Source: an uncultured Oceanobacillus sp. (GTDB lineage: Bacteria; Bacillota; Bacilli; Bacillales; Amphibacillaceae). From it: a stretch of 5,939 nucleotides of DNA. The translations under genes and the position numbers were made by a program. Below the pieces are notes generated by a model. That model was not told where the DNA came from and ran no database searches. It worked only from the letters and a program-made list of their open reading frames with translations. Within the stretch, counting starts at the first letter, position 1, and every line of letters starts with the position of its first letter. Positions 1 through 5,939 of the stretch are shown here, piece by piece. Location of the stretch: NCBI GenBank assembly GCA_938004015.1, contig CALKWU010000129.1, positions 1-5,939 of the forward strand, in the 5' to 3' direction.

Positions 1-1339
1 TCGTTTGACTGAACATGTCGACCGGTTGGACTTCTTGTGTCCGGTATCCGCCGTCTTCCAAAATGACTAAATCCCGTGCTAAAGTCGATGGATTACATGA
101 CACATAAACGATTCGCTTCGGTTCCATAGCAATCATCGCTTTCAAAAATGCTACGTCGCAACCTTTACGTGGGGGATCGACGACGATGACATCGGGTTTG
201 AATCCTTCGTTTTTCCACTCAGGCAGCACTTTTTCCGCTTCCCCGACGATGAATTCCGCATTCGTGATGCCGTTCAGTTCGGCATTCTTTTTCGCATCAC
301 GAATCGCATCAGGCACGACTTCTATGCCGTAAACTTTCTTGGCTTTTCGGGCAAGGAATAAAGAAATCGTGCCGATTCCGCAATAAGCATCGACGACCAC
401 ATCATTTTCGTCAATCTGGGCGTACTCCACCGCCTTGTCATACAACACTTTCGTCTGAATTGGATTCACTTGGTAGAATGACCTTGGAGAAATCGCAAAA
501 CGGATGTCGTCAATCGTATCATAAATATAATCGTCGCCCCAAATCGTCTTCGCTTTATCGCCCAATATCACATTCGTGCGTTTGCTGTTGACACTATGTA
601 CAATCGATTTGATGCTCGGAAATGTCTCCGTCAGTTCACGGATCAATTCTTCTTGATGCGGCAACTTTTCCGTGCGGGTGATGAGGACGACCATAATGTC
701 GTTCGTCTCCCGCCCTGTCCGCACCATGATATGACGTAAAACACCGCGATGTGCCTCTTCATCATATGCCTCGATTCCCAACCTATTGGCAATCCGGCGG
801 ACAGCATGGACGACCCGGTCATTCAGTTCATCTTGAATCAAACAAGTCTCCATGTCGTGGATGATGTCATGACTCCGCTTCCGATAGAAACCAGTGATGA
901 GTTCGCCATCCTTTTCGCCGACAGGGATTTGCACTTTATTCCGGTAGCGCCACGGGTCTTCCATACCGATTGTCGGATGTACCGGGACATGATCCAAATG
1001 AGCGATTTTCTTCATCACGTTCTTCACTTGATTCCGCTTCATCTGAAGTTGCATGTCGTAACTCATATGTTGAAGTTGACAACCGCCGCATTTATAAAAC
1101 ACGTTACATGGTGGTTCGACGCGTTTAGCGCTTTTTTTCTTCAGTTCAATCAACTTTCCGTAACCAAAATTTTTATTCACTTTCACGACTTTCACAACCG
1201 CCTCTTCCCCAGGCAAACCATAAGGGACAAACAGCGGATAACCATTTATTTTGCCGACACCGTTTCCTTCATGGGTCAAGTCTTCGAATGTCAATGTTAC
1301 AAATTCATTTTTCTTCACAGGTGCTTTCCTTTTCGCCAT
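1..1339 (-). CDS. rlmCD: 23S rRNA (uracil-C5)-methyltransferase RlmCD, 3' end cut by window edge
   Basis: This enzyme transfers a methyl group from S-adenosylmethionine to C5 of uracils in 23S rRNA; in Bacillus one enzyme (formerly YefA) modifies both U747 and U1939. The frame is open for 446 codons from ATG 1339 to the left edge. Residues about 10-68 look like an RNA-binding TRAM domain. Cysteines 78, 84, 87 and 166 (C-x5-C-x2-C, then a distant C) match the [4Fe-4S] ligands of the RlmD family. The methyltransferase domain has FYQVNP (288-293), the SAM-binding DAYCGIGT (317-324), DPPRKG (388-393) and SCNP (414-417), whose C415 is the expected nucleophile. The usual C-terminal HVEC-type motif with the general base would lie just past the edge, so roughly a dozen residues are missing. 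The start is supported by AAAGGAAG at 1346-1353, 6 nt upstream. It lies downstream of the dagK terminator and may have its own promoter, though I could not find a convincing one. Confidence 0.95.
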   Translation of the reverse strand, partial: MAKRKAPVKKNEFVTLTFEDLTHEGNGVGKINGYPLFVPYGLPGEEAVVKVVKVNKNFGYGKLIELKKKSAKRVEPPCNVFYKCGGCQLQHMSYDMQLQMKRNQVKNVMKKIAHLDHVPVHPTIGMEDPWRYRNKVQIPVGEKDGELITGFYRKRSHDIIHDMETCLIQDELNDRVVHAVRRIANRLGIEAYDEEAHRGVLRHIMVRTGRETNDIMVVLITRTEKLPHQEELIRELTETFPSIKSIVHSVNSKRTNVILGDKAKTIWGDDYIYDTIDDIRFAISPRSFYQVNPIQTKVLYDKAVEYAQIDENDVVVDAYCGIGTISLFLARKAKKVYGIEVVPDAIRDAKKNAELNGITNAEFIVGEAEKVLPEWKNEGFKPDVIVVDPPRKGCDVAFLKAMIAMEPKRIVYVSCNPSTLARDLVILEDGGYRTQEVQPVDMFSQT

Positions 1340-1415
1340 GTTGATCTTCCTTTGTTCTTCATTGTGCCCTTATCTTATCATATATCTGCGGAAGCATGCA
1401 GACATCTCCAGGCAG

Positions 1416-1446
1416 AAAAAACCTCCAACTGGATGTCAGTTGAAGG
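1416..1446 (-). terminator. Intrinsic terminator overlapping the end of dagK
   Basis: Read on the minus strand, CCTTCAACTG (1446-1437), loop ACATC (1436-1432) and CAGTTGGAGG (1431-1422) form a 10-bp stem with one T-G wobble, followed directly by six T (1421-1416). This is a classic Rho-independent terminator. The dagK stop codon TGA (1438-1436) sits at the top of the hairpin, so the last codons of dagK encode the left arm. It should separate dagK transcription from rlmCD, at least partly. The plus-strand side has no T-run, so it looks one-directional. Confidence 0.85.
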
Positions 1447-2365
1447 TGTGAGACTCGGTTTCTTTGTGCTGTTCGATGAATTTTTCCGGAACAACCATGT
1501 CGATATGTTGTTTCAAGTTAATGAATTCTCCAGGCAATAACCCGCCGTATTCCCCATCGATGTTCAATTGCATTTTTTCTGCCGGAGTCACTTTGATTTT
1601 TTTCGCTTGAGCGTAAATGACGTTATCGTTTCTGAGGTGCTCGCCCCTCAAGGCAAAGGTGACGGTTTGAATGAACTCAGCCAAATTGACTTCCTTTAAA
1701 ATGAGCAAATCAAAATAACCGTCATTCAGTTTGGCATCCGGTGCCAATTTTTCAAAGCCGCCGACTGAGTTGGAGTTCGCAATCAAAAATAGCATGATGT
1801 TGTCGTCAAGAATTTCGCCGTCATACTCGATCCGTGCTCTTGCCGGCTTTAATGATGGAAGCATTTCAATTCCCTTGATATAGTATGCAAGCTGTCCAAG
1901 GACCGTTTTCAGTTTAATCGGAACATCATACGTCAACTCCGTCAAACGGCCGCCCCCGGCAATATTGATGAAATATTGATCGTTCACTTTGCCGATGTCC
2001 AAAGGCATGGAGTGGCCTTCGACAATAATGTCCATCGCCTTCTTGATATCGCGGGGAATTTGCAGAGCCCGGGCGAAGTCATTCGTTGTGCCGGCTGGAA
2101 TGATTCCCAACTTCGGACGGTATTCTTCCTCTGCAATACCTTTGATGACTTCATTGATTGTTCCGTCTCCACCGGCGACGACGACAAGGTCATGCTTGCG
2201 CTCCACAGTGAGTTTCGCTTCTCTTGTCGCATCCCCTTCACCGGTCGTCGCATGGGCCGATGTTTCATAGCCTGCTTTTTCCAGCTTTTCTAAAATCAGC
2301 GGGAGTTCTCTTCTTACCGCTTCTTTCCCCGCTGTCGGATTATAAATGACACGTGCTCTTTTCAT
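1436..2365 (-). CDS. dagK: Soluble diacylglycerol kinase DagK (DgkB/YerQ family)
   Basis: This is a cytoplasmic lipid kinase that phosphorylates diacylglycerol with ATP to give phosphatidic acid. In Firmicutes it returns the diacylglycerol released during lipoteichoic acid synthesis to phospholipid synthesis. The protein has 309 residues, close to the roughly 300 of known DagK/DgkB. The N-terminal kinase domain opens with MKRARVIYNPTAGKE (1-15), then the nucleotide-binding GGDGT (65-69) and PAGTTNDFAR (90-99). The C-terminal beta-rich domain carries NSVGGFEKLAPDAKLNDGYF (199-218) and LNIDGE (267-272), the region holding proposed catalytic acids in the Staphylococcus enzyme. I chose ATG 2365 because AGGGAGG lies 8 nt upstream (2380-2374) and the family starts MKRAR. 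An in-frame ATG at 2386 would add seven residues but lies upstream of this ribosome binding site. A candidate promoter is at 2447-2419, and a terminator overlaps the stop. YegS/sphingosine-kinase-like proteins share the fold, but the overall match and gene context favour DagK. Confidence 0.95.
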   Translation of the reverse strand: MKRARVIYNPTAGKEAVRRELPLILEKLEKAGYETSAHATTGEGDATREAKLTVERKHDLVVVAGGDGTINEVIKGIAEEEYRPKLGIIPAGTTNDFARALQIPRDIKKAMDIIVEGHSMPLDIGKVNDQYFINIAGGGRLTELTYDVPIKLKTVLGQLAYYIKGIEMLPSLKPARARIEYDGEILDDNIMLFLIANSNSVGGFEKLAPDAKLNDGYFDLLILKEVNLAEFIQTVTFALRGEHLRNDNVIYAQAKKIKVTPAEKMQLNIDGEYGGLLPGEFINLKQHIDMVVPEKFIEQHKETESHTFN

Positions 2366-2373
2366 TAAAAAAT

Positions 2374-2380
2374 CCTCCCT
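2374..2380 (-). promoter_or_regulatory. Ribosome binding site deciding the dagK start
   Basis: AGGGAGG on the minus strand lies 8 nt before ATG 2365 and fits the anti-Shine-Dalgarno end of 16S rRNA well. The upstream in-frame ATG at 2386 comes before this site, so starting there would translate through the ribosome binding site. I see only a weak purine tract before ATG 2386. Confidence 0.85.
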
Positions 2381-2418
2381 ATACATGTAAGGGCCCTCTT
2401 TTTTTGATTCTAAATTCC

Positions 2419-2447
2419 ATCATATAGTTTTTTCCAACAATTGAAAA
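2419..2447 (-). promoter_or_regulatory. Candidate sigma-A promoter of dagK
   Basis: On the minus strand, TTTTCA (2447-2442, 4 of 6 matches to TTGACA) is separated by exactly 17 nt from TATGAT (2424-2419, 5 of 6 matches to TATAAT). The predicted start of transcription near 2412 would give a leader of about 45-50 nt containing the palindrome AGGGCCCT and the ribosome binding site. The -35 box is weak, so this is a plausible reading and not proven. The surrounding 2503-2366 gap holds nothing else that I can support. Confidence 0.45.
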
Positions 2448-2503
2448 GCAAGAACTAGCTTCGCTCGCATGAAAGCAAGTCCCTCGTATCAATATATGCA
2501 GCA

Positions 2504-2776
2504 TTATAAAATCAATGCCACAAATAACAAAACCAAATTAAAAATCAGAAAAATGACACCGCAAATGGTTAGAAAGATTTTTGCGGCTCCACGTTTGAGA
2601 AAGATTGCTGAAAGCAAACCGAGAAAGGCATAAATGCTTGGAAGGGATGCGGCAATGAATCCCTTTTGCCCAAAGGTCACAACGGAGAGAAAATCGATGT
2701 CGAATGGTAGTACGAGCCATGGAAGTATGCTGACTAAGGAAAGAACCGCTGAAATGACAACAAGAATAATTTGCAT
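2504..2776 (-). CDS. Small hydrophobic protein with three predicted membrane helices, function unknown
   Basis: I do not recognise this 90-residue protein. It is almost wholly hydrophobic. Helices are likely at about residues 2-24, 41-60 and 67-90. A polar loop lies at 25-40 (DIDFLSVVTFGQKGF, with prolines 19 and 24 nearby), and a short basic loop KRGAAK at 61-66. By the positive-inside rule the basic loop should be cytoplasmic, placing the N terminus inside and the C terminus, which ends within the third helix, at the outer face. There is no cleavable signal peptide, lipobox or metal-binding motif. ATG 2776 is the first possible start, because an in-frame TAA lies two codons upstream. GAAAGGA at 2793-2787 is a usable ribosome binding site with a rather long 10-nt spacing. 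It lies between the gatB terminator and dagK, so it is probably transcribed separately from gatCAB. No function follows from the context. Confidence 0.7.
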   Translation of the reverse strand: MQIILVVISAVLSLVSILPWLVLPFDIDFLSVVTFGQKGFIAASLPSIYAFLGLLSAIFLKRGAAKIFLTICGVIFLIFNLVLLFVALIL

Positions 2777-2798
2777 GTTCCATTATTCCTTTCACAAA

Positions 2799-2813
2799 TG
2801 ATAATGATTCCCT
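2799..2813. promoter_or_regulatory. Fur-box-like sequence upstream of the small membrane gene (tentative)
   Basis: On the plus strand TGATAAT-G-ATTCCCT matches the 7-1-7 Fur consensus TGATAAT-N-ATTATCA at 11 of 14 positions. The left half is perfect and the right half poor (4 of 7). It sits just upstream of the ribosome binding site of the 90-residue protein gene, where a repressor could act. AT-rich sequence often gives half-site matches by chance, so this is only a candidate. Confidence 0.2.
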
Positions 2814-2847
2814 TTTCAGGAAGCGGCACATTCCCAGGGATGGGCTT

Positions 2848-2862
2848 GTATCATCATGATAC
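2848..2862. repeat. 15-nt perfect palindrome GTATCAT-C-ATGATAC
   Basis: The arms GTATCAT (2848-2854) and ATGATAC (2856-2862) are exact inverted repeats around a single C. It lies 4 nt beyond the U-run of the gatB terminator and about 70 nt upstream of the small membrane protein gene. The one-base centre makes it too tight for an RNA hairpin, so a dimeric DNA-binding protein is a more natural reader. No regulator gene is visible in the window, and I do not match it to a known operator. Confidence 0.5.
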
Positions 2863-2866
2863 CCAG

Positions 2867-2911
2867 AAAAAACATGTTACACACTCCGGAGGGAAAAACC
2901 GGAGTGTGTAA
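2867..2911 (-). terminator. Intrinsic terminator of the gatCAB operon
   Basis: A perfect 13-bp stem pairs 2911-2899 with 2889-2877 (TTACACACTCCGG and its complement) around a 9-nt loop. On the minus strand it is followed by CATG and then six T (2872-2867). It begins 43 nt after the gatB stop codon. The U-run is set off from the stem by four bases, slightly less ideal than usual, but stem length and position make the call firm. No T-run follows the stem on the plus strand. Confidence 0.88.
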
Positions 2912-2954
2912 TGGGTTGGAATGGTTGACTTTTTCTACATAAGCGGAAGCAGCG

Positions 2955-4385
2955 TTACCGTTTTTCTATTTCTTCTTTCAAAATTTTGTTGACGAGTGGC
3001 GGATTCGCTTGCCCTTTTGTCGCCTTCATCGTTTGACCGACGAGGTAACCGAGCGCCCGGCCTTTTCCGTTCTTATAATCGATGATCGATTGTTCGTTTT
3101 CATCAAGGACTTTGTTGATGATTTCTTTCAATTGTTCCGGGTCGGAAATTTGCACGAGCCCTTTTTCTTTCACGATTTTTTCCGGATCGCCGCCTTTTTC
3201 CACAATTTCGGCGAAGACTTTTTTGGCGATCTTGGAAGAAATCGTGCCGTCCTCAATGAGCTTGATCATTTTTGCGAGTGATTCCGGTGTGATGGCGAGT
3301 TCAGGAAGTTCTTTCAAATGCTTGTTCATATAGCCGGAAACATCCCCCATCAACCAGTTGGCTGCTTGTTTCACGTCTGCTCCTTGGGCGATCGTTTCTT
3401 CAAAGAAATCGGACATTTCCTTGGAACTGGTCAACACGCCGGCATCATATTCGGAAAGACCGAGTTCTTCCACATAACGTTTCTTGCGGGCATCCGGCAA
3501 TTCAGGAATTTCTTTTCTGATCCGTTCTTTCCAGGCATCGTCAATATACAGCGGCACGAGATCCGGTTCCGGGAAATAACGGTAGTCATCCGCTTCTTCT
3601 TTGATCCGCATGAGTATCGTTTCTTTCGTTTTCTCGTCGTAGCGGCGGGTTTGTTGTTGGATTTCCCCACCTTCAAGCAAAATCTTCTCTTGGCGTTTTT
3701 GTTCATATTCCAAACCGCTTTTCACAAAGGCGAAGGAATTCAAATTTTTCAGTTCGGTTTTTGTTCCAAACTCTTTTTGCCCGACCGGACGCAAGGAAAT
3801 ATTGGCATCGCAACGCAGCGATCCTTCTTGCATCTTCACGTCGGACACACCCGTGAATTGGATGATGTTTTTCAACTTGTCCAAATAGGCATATGCTTCT
3901 TCCGGTGAGCGCATGTCCGGTTCGGAAACAATTTCAATGAGCGGTGTGCCTGCCCGGTTGAAGTCGACATAGGAATAACCGTCTTCCCCATGGATCAATT
4001 TCCCGGCATCTTCTTCCAAGTGAACCCGCGTGATGCCAATCCGTTTTTTCTCGCCGTCCACTTCGATTTCAATCCAACCGTTTTTGCCGATTGGTTGTTC
4101 ATCTTGGGTGATTTGATAGGCTTTCGGGTTATCCGGATAGTAATAATTTTTCCGATCGAATTTCGTATGGGTGGCGATTTCACAGTTCAACGCCATGGCG
4201 GCTTTCATTGCGAAATTAACCGCTTCTTCGTTCAATACCGGAAGTGTCCCCGGATAAGCCAAATCGATCGGGTTGACGTTCGTGTTTGGATCGTCTCCGA
4301 ATGCACTGACTCCGGGACTGAAGATTTTCGATTTTGTTTTCAATTCGACGTGCACTTCTAAACCGATGACTGTTTCAAATTTCAT
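2955..4385 (-). CDS. gatB: Aspartyl/glutamyl-tRNA amidotransferase subunit B
   Basis: GatB is the kinase and tRNA-binding subunit of the GatCAB complex. It activates the side-chain carboxyl of misacylated Glu-tRNA(Gln) or Asp-tRNA(Asn) with ATP, then uses ammonia channelled from GatA. The protein has 476 residues, the usual full length. The catalytic cradle domain shows GLEVHVEL (8-15), FDRKNYYYPD (77-86), EEDAGK (124-129), DFNRAGTPLIEIV (141-153), EGSLRCDANISLR (187-199) and DYRYFPEPDL (267-276). The helical and YqeY-like tail that binds tRNA covers about 300-476 and ends with GYLVGQTMKATKGQANP (446-462). The start codon overlaps the gatA stop in ATGA (4385-4382), suggesting translational coupling. 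A strong GGAGG (4399-4395) lies 9 nt upstream inside gatA. No key motif is missing and the frame is intact. Confidence 0.98.
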   Translation of the reverse strand: MKFETVIGLEVHVELKTKSKIFSPGVSAFGDDPNTNVNPIDLAYPGTLPVLNEEAVNFAMKAAMALNCEIATHTKFDRKNYYYPDNPKAYQITQDEQPIGKNGWIEIEVDGEKKRIGITRVHLEEDAGKLIHGEDGYSYVDFNRAGTPLIEIVSEPDMRSPEEAYAYLDKLKNIIQFTGVSDVKMQEGSLRCDANISLRPVGQKEFGTKTELKNLNSFAFVKSGLEYEQKRQEKILLEGGEIQQQTRRYDEKTKETILMRIKEEADDYRYFPEPDLVPLYIDDAWKERIRKEIPELPDARKKRYVEELGLSEYDAGVLTSSKEMSDFFEETIAQGADVKQAANWLMGDVSGYMNKHLKELPELAITPESLAKMIKLIEDGTISSKIAKKVFAEIVEKGGDPEKIVKEKGLVQISDPEQLKEIINKVLDENEQSIIDYKNGKGRALGYLVGQTMKATKGQANPPLVNKILKEEIEKR

Positions 4386-5845
4386 GATGCTCCACCTCCA
4401 ATGTCGGGGCGTTGTTTATGGAAATCGGTCGCTTGCTCGAATGCATGAGCAGCACGGTATACGGTAGCCTCAGCAAAATGGTTTCCGATGATTTGCAGAC
4501 CGATCGGCAGGCCTGCCTCGGAAAATCCGCATGGTAGCGATAATGCCGGAACCCCAGCCAAGTTCGCCGGAATCGTCAATTTGTCATTTGCATAGGCCGC
4601 TACAGGGTTTTCCGCTTTTTCACCGAATTCATATGCGGTTGTTGGCGTTGTCGGACCTAGGATGACATCATATTCGGCAAGAATCTTTGCAAAATCTTCG
4701 TTGATTAAAGTGCGCACTTTTTGCGCTTTTTCATAATAATCTTCATAGTAACCAGAGCTCAACGCCAATGTTCCAAAGAGGATGCGGCGTTTCACTTCTT
4801 CCCCGAATCCTTCGCTTCTGGAATATTTGTACATGTCCACCATATTTTCCGCTTTTTCCGAACGGACACCGTAGCGGACACCGTCGTATCTCGCAAGTCC
4901 AGAAGATGCTTCAGCCGATGACAGGACATAGTGTGTCGGCAATGCATATTTCAAATGCGGGAAAGAAACTTCTTCCCATTCAGCACCGAGGGATTCATAA
5001 ACTTCCAAGGCACTTTTCACAGCCTGTTTCACTTCTTCGGTAACGCCGTCGAGAAATTCTTTCGGTACGGCGATTTTCAGGCCATTGACACCTTCGTTCA
5101 ATTGTTCTGTATAGGACGGGACTTCCGTATCAGCACTTGTGGAATCGTACTTGTCGTGTCCAGCGATTGCTTCCAAAACCCGTGCATTGTCCTCCACTGT
5201 CCGGGTGATCGGCCCAATCTGCTCCATAGATGGGGCGAAAGCGACCAAACCAAAGCGGGAGACTCGACCATATGTCGGCTTCATGCCTACAACGCCACAG
5301 TAGGAAGCGGGCTGACGCAAGGAACCGCCTGTGTCCGAGCCTAAAGCGAACAGCACTTCTCTTGCCGCGACGGCAGCTGCCGGACCGCCACCGGATCCTC
5401 CTGGTACATAATCCGTATTCCACGGATTTCTTGTTGTTTGGTATGCGGAATTCTCTGTACCGGAACCGATCCCGAATTCATCCATATTCAATTTTCCAAT
5501 CGTAACCGCCTTTTCATTTTTCAGTTTTTCGACGACCGTTGCGTCATAGAGCGGGTCTTTGAAGTTTTCCAAAATTTTGCTGGCGCTTGTCGTGCGCAGT
5601 CCTTTTGTGACGATATTGTCTTTCAAGCCAAGCGGCATTCCGAAAAGGTTCGTTTTTTCCGGATTTCCATCTAACGCTTCCGCTTGTTTCAACGCATTTT
5701 CTTCGTCTATCGTAATAAACGCTTGAACATCTTTTTCCACTTCTTTAATACGATCTAAGGAAGCTTTCACCAAGTCTTGAACAGTGATTTCCTTCGTATG
5801 TAACTTTTCTACAAGCTCCTTGATCGAATGGTCCAATAGCGACAT
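4382..5845 (-). CDS. gatA: Aspartyl/glutamyl-tRNA amidotransferase subunit A (glutaminase)
   Basis: GatA is the amidase-signature subunit of GatCAB that hydrolyses glutamine and passes ammonia to GatB. It has 487 residues, a normal length. The Lys-cisSer-Ser triad of the family is present: K75 in GLKDN (73-77), S151 in the glycine-rich loop, and nucleophile S175 in DTGGSLRQPA (171-180). The S151-S175 spacing of 24 matches the family. KPTYGRVSR (189-197) follows, and YAND (418-421) with VKRR (351-354) lie in regions tied to glutamine binding. The odd point is the loop at 149-155: it reads GGSGGGP where the family almost always has GGSSGGS, so the second serine is glycine and the third is proline. 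The start ATG 5845 has AAAAGGAGG (5861-5853) 7 nt upstream. The last residues GGGAS are encoded by the gatB ribosome binding site, and the stop overlaps the gatB start. Context in gatCAB makes the identity near certain. Confidence 0.97.
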   Translation of the reverse strand: MSLLDHSIKELVEKLHTKEITVQDLVKASLDRIKEVEKDVQAFITIDEENALKQAEALDGNPEKTNLFGMPLGLKDNIVTKGLRTTSASKILENFKDPLYDATVVEKLKNEKAVTIGKLNMDEFGIGSGTENSAYQTTRNPWNTDYVPGGSGGGPAAAVAAREVLFALGSDTGGSLRQPASYCGVVGMKPTYGRVSRFGLVAFAPSMEQIGPITRTVEDNARVLEAIAGHDKYDSTSADTEVPSYTEQLNEGVNGLKIAVPKEFLDGVTEEVKQAVKSALEVYESLGAEWEEVSFPHLKYALPTHYVLSSAEASSGLARYDGVRYGVRSEKAENMVDMYKYSRSEGFGEEVKRRILFGTLALSSGYYEDYYEKAQKVRTLINEDFAKILAEYDVILGPTTPTTAYEFGEKAENPVAAYANDKLTIPANLAGVPALSLPCGFSEAGLPIGLQIIGNHFAEATVYRAAHAFEQATDFHKQRPDIGGGAS

Positions 5846-5872
5846 GCTTTTTCCTCCTTTTAACTCGTTTCT

Positions 5873-5939
5873 TTATTCGGAAAGTATTGATGGAACACGG
5901 AATTGGCCATCTTTATGATCAGGAGCATTTTTCAACGCA
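5873..5939 (-). CDS. gatC: Aspartyl/glutamyl-tRNA amidotransferase subunit C, C-terminal end only
   Basis: Only the last 21 codons and the TAA stop (5875-5873) lie in the window. The translated end includes KNAPDHKDGQFRVPSIL, the typical GatC tail, in which N-A-P and the F-x-V-P segment are conserved. GatC is a small protein of about 95 residues that wraps around the GatA-GatB interface and stabilises the complex. The gap to gatA is 27 nt and holds the gatA ribosome binding site, as expected for a gatCAB operon. The start and any operon promoter lie beyond the right edge. Confidence 0.93.
   Translation of the reverse strand, partial: ALKNAPDHKDGQFRVPSILSE

Noticed and set aside
1364..1382. 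-10-like TATGATAAGAT before rlmCD
   Set aside because: No acceptable -35 box at 16-18 nt was found for either possible -10 hexamer, and it is not a clear extended -10 site.
749..1540. Long plus-strand open frame of 263 codons
   Set aside because: It lies antisense to rlmCD and the end of dagK, whose minus-strand products have full family motifs. Its translation is rich in F, H and C with no domain pattern, and I see no ribosome binding site.
2366..2386. Upstream in-frame ATG that would lengthen DagK by seven residues
   Set aside because: The strong AGGGAGG lies between this ATG and the family-standard MKRAR start, so the downstream ATG 2365 is preferred.
2454..2480. Imperfect hairpin after the small membrane gene
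   Set aside because: The stem is 8 positions with one mismatch and an 11-nt loop, and the following T-rich stretch is interrupted, so it is not a supported terminator.
2538..2831. Minus-strand open frame of 97 codons overlapping the small membrane gene
   Set aside because: It shares bases with the 90-codon gene in another frame, has a mixed polar and cysteine-rich product without pattern, and no convincing ribosome binding site.
3318..3908. Plus-strand open frame of 196 codons
   Set aside because: It lies entirely inside gatB on the opposite strand; its product has the composition of an antisense shadow and no recognisable motif.
1..5939. Mobile elements, CRISPR array, tRNA or rRNA genes, or a new defence-like system
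   Set aside because: I saw no transposase-like frame, no regularly spaced repeats and no tRNA-like folds; nearly all bases belong to recognised housekeeping genes.

Overview
This window looks like a chromosomal piece of a Firmicute of the Bacillaceae type. The reasons are strong AGGAGG-like ribosome binding sites, U-tailed hairpin terminators, moderate GC content, and a gene order (gatC-gatA-gatB, then dagK, then rlmCD) that I recall from Bacillus subtilis and relatives. I cannot name the genus. Every gene I can support is on the minus strand, so the region reads from the high coordinates to the low ones.

From the right edge, positions 5939-2955 hold the end of gatC, all of gatA and all of gatB. 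Together they encode the tRNA-dependent amidotransferase that converts Glu-tRNA(Gln) to Gln-tRNA(Gln), and in many bacteria Asp-tRNA(Asn) to Asn-tRNA(Asn). gatC and gatA are 27 nt apart, and gatA and gatB overlap by four bases. A perfect 13-bp hairpin with a U-run closes the operon at 2911-2867.

Next comes a 90-codon gene (2776-2504) for a very hydrophobic protein with three predicted membrane helices that I do not recognise. After a gap of about 140 nt with a plausible sigma-A promoter comes dagK (2365-1436), a soluble diacylglycerol kinase of lipid recycling. Its terminator overlaps its own stop codon. Last is rlmCD (1339 to beyond the left edge), an iron-sulfur 23S rRNA uracil-5 methyltransferase that lacks only its last few residues here.

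This is mostly housekeeping sequence: translation fidelity, rRNA modification and membrane lipid recycling. I see no mobile element, CRISPR array, tRNA, rRNA or new multi-gene system. The points that deserve a second look are an altered serine/glycine loop in the active-site signature of GatA, the unidentified membrane protein with a palindrome and a weak Fur-box-like site upstream, and the dagK terminator folded around the stop codon.
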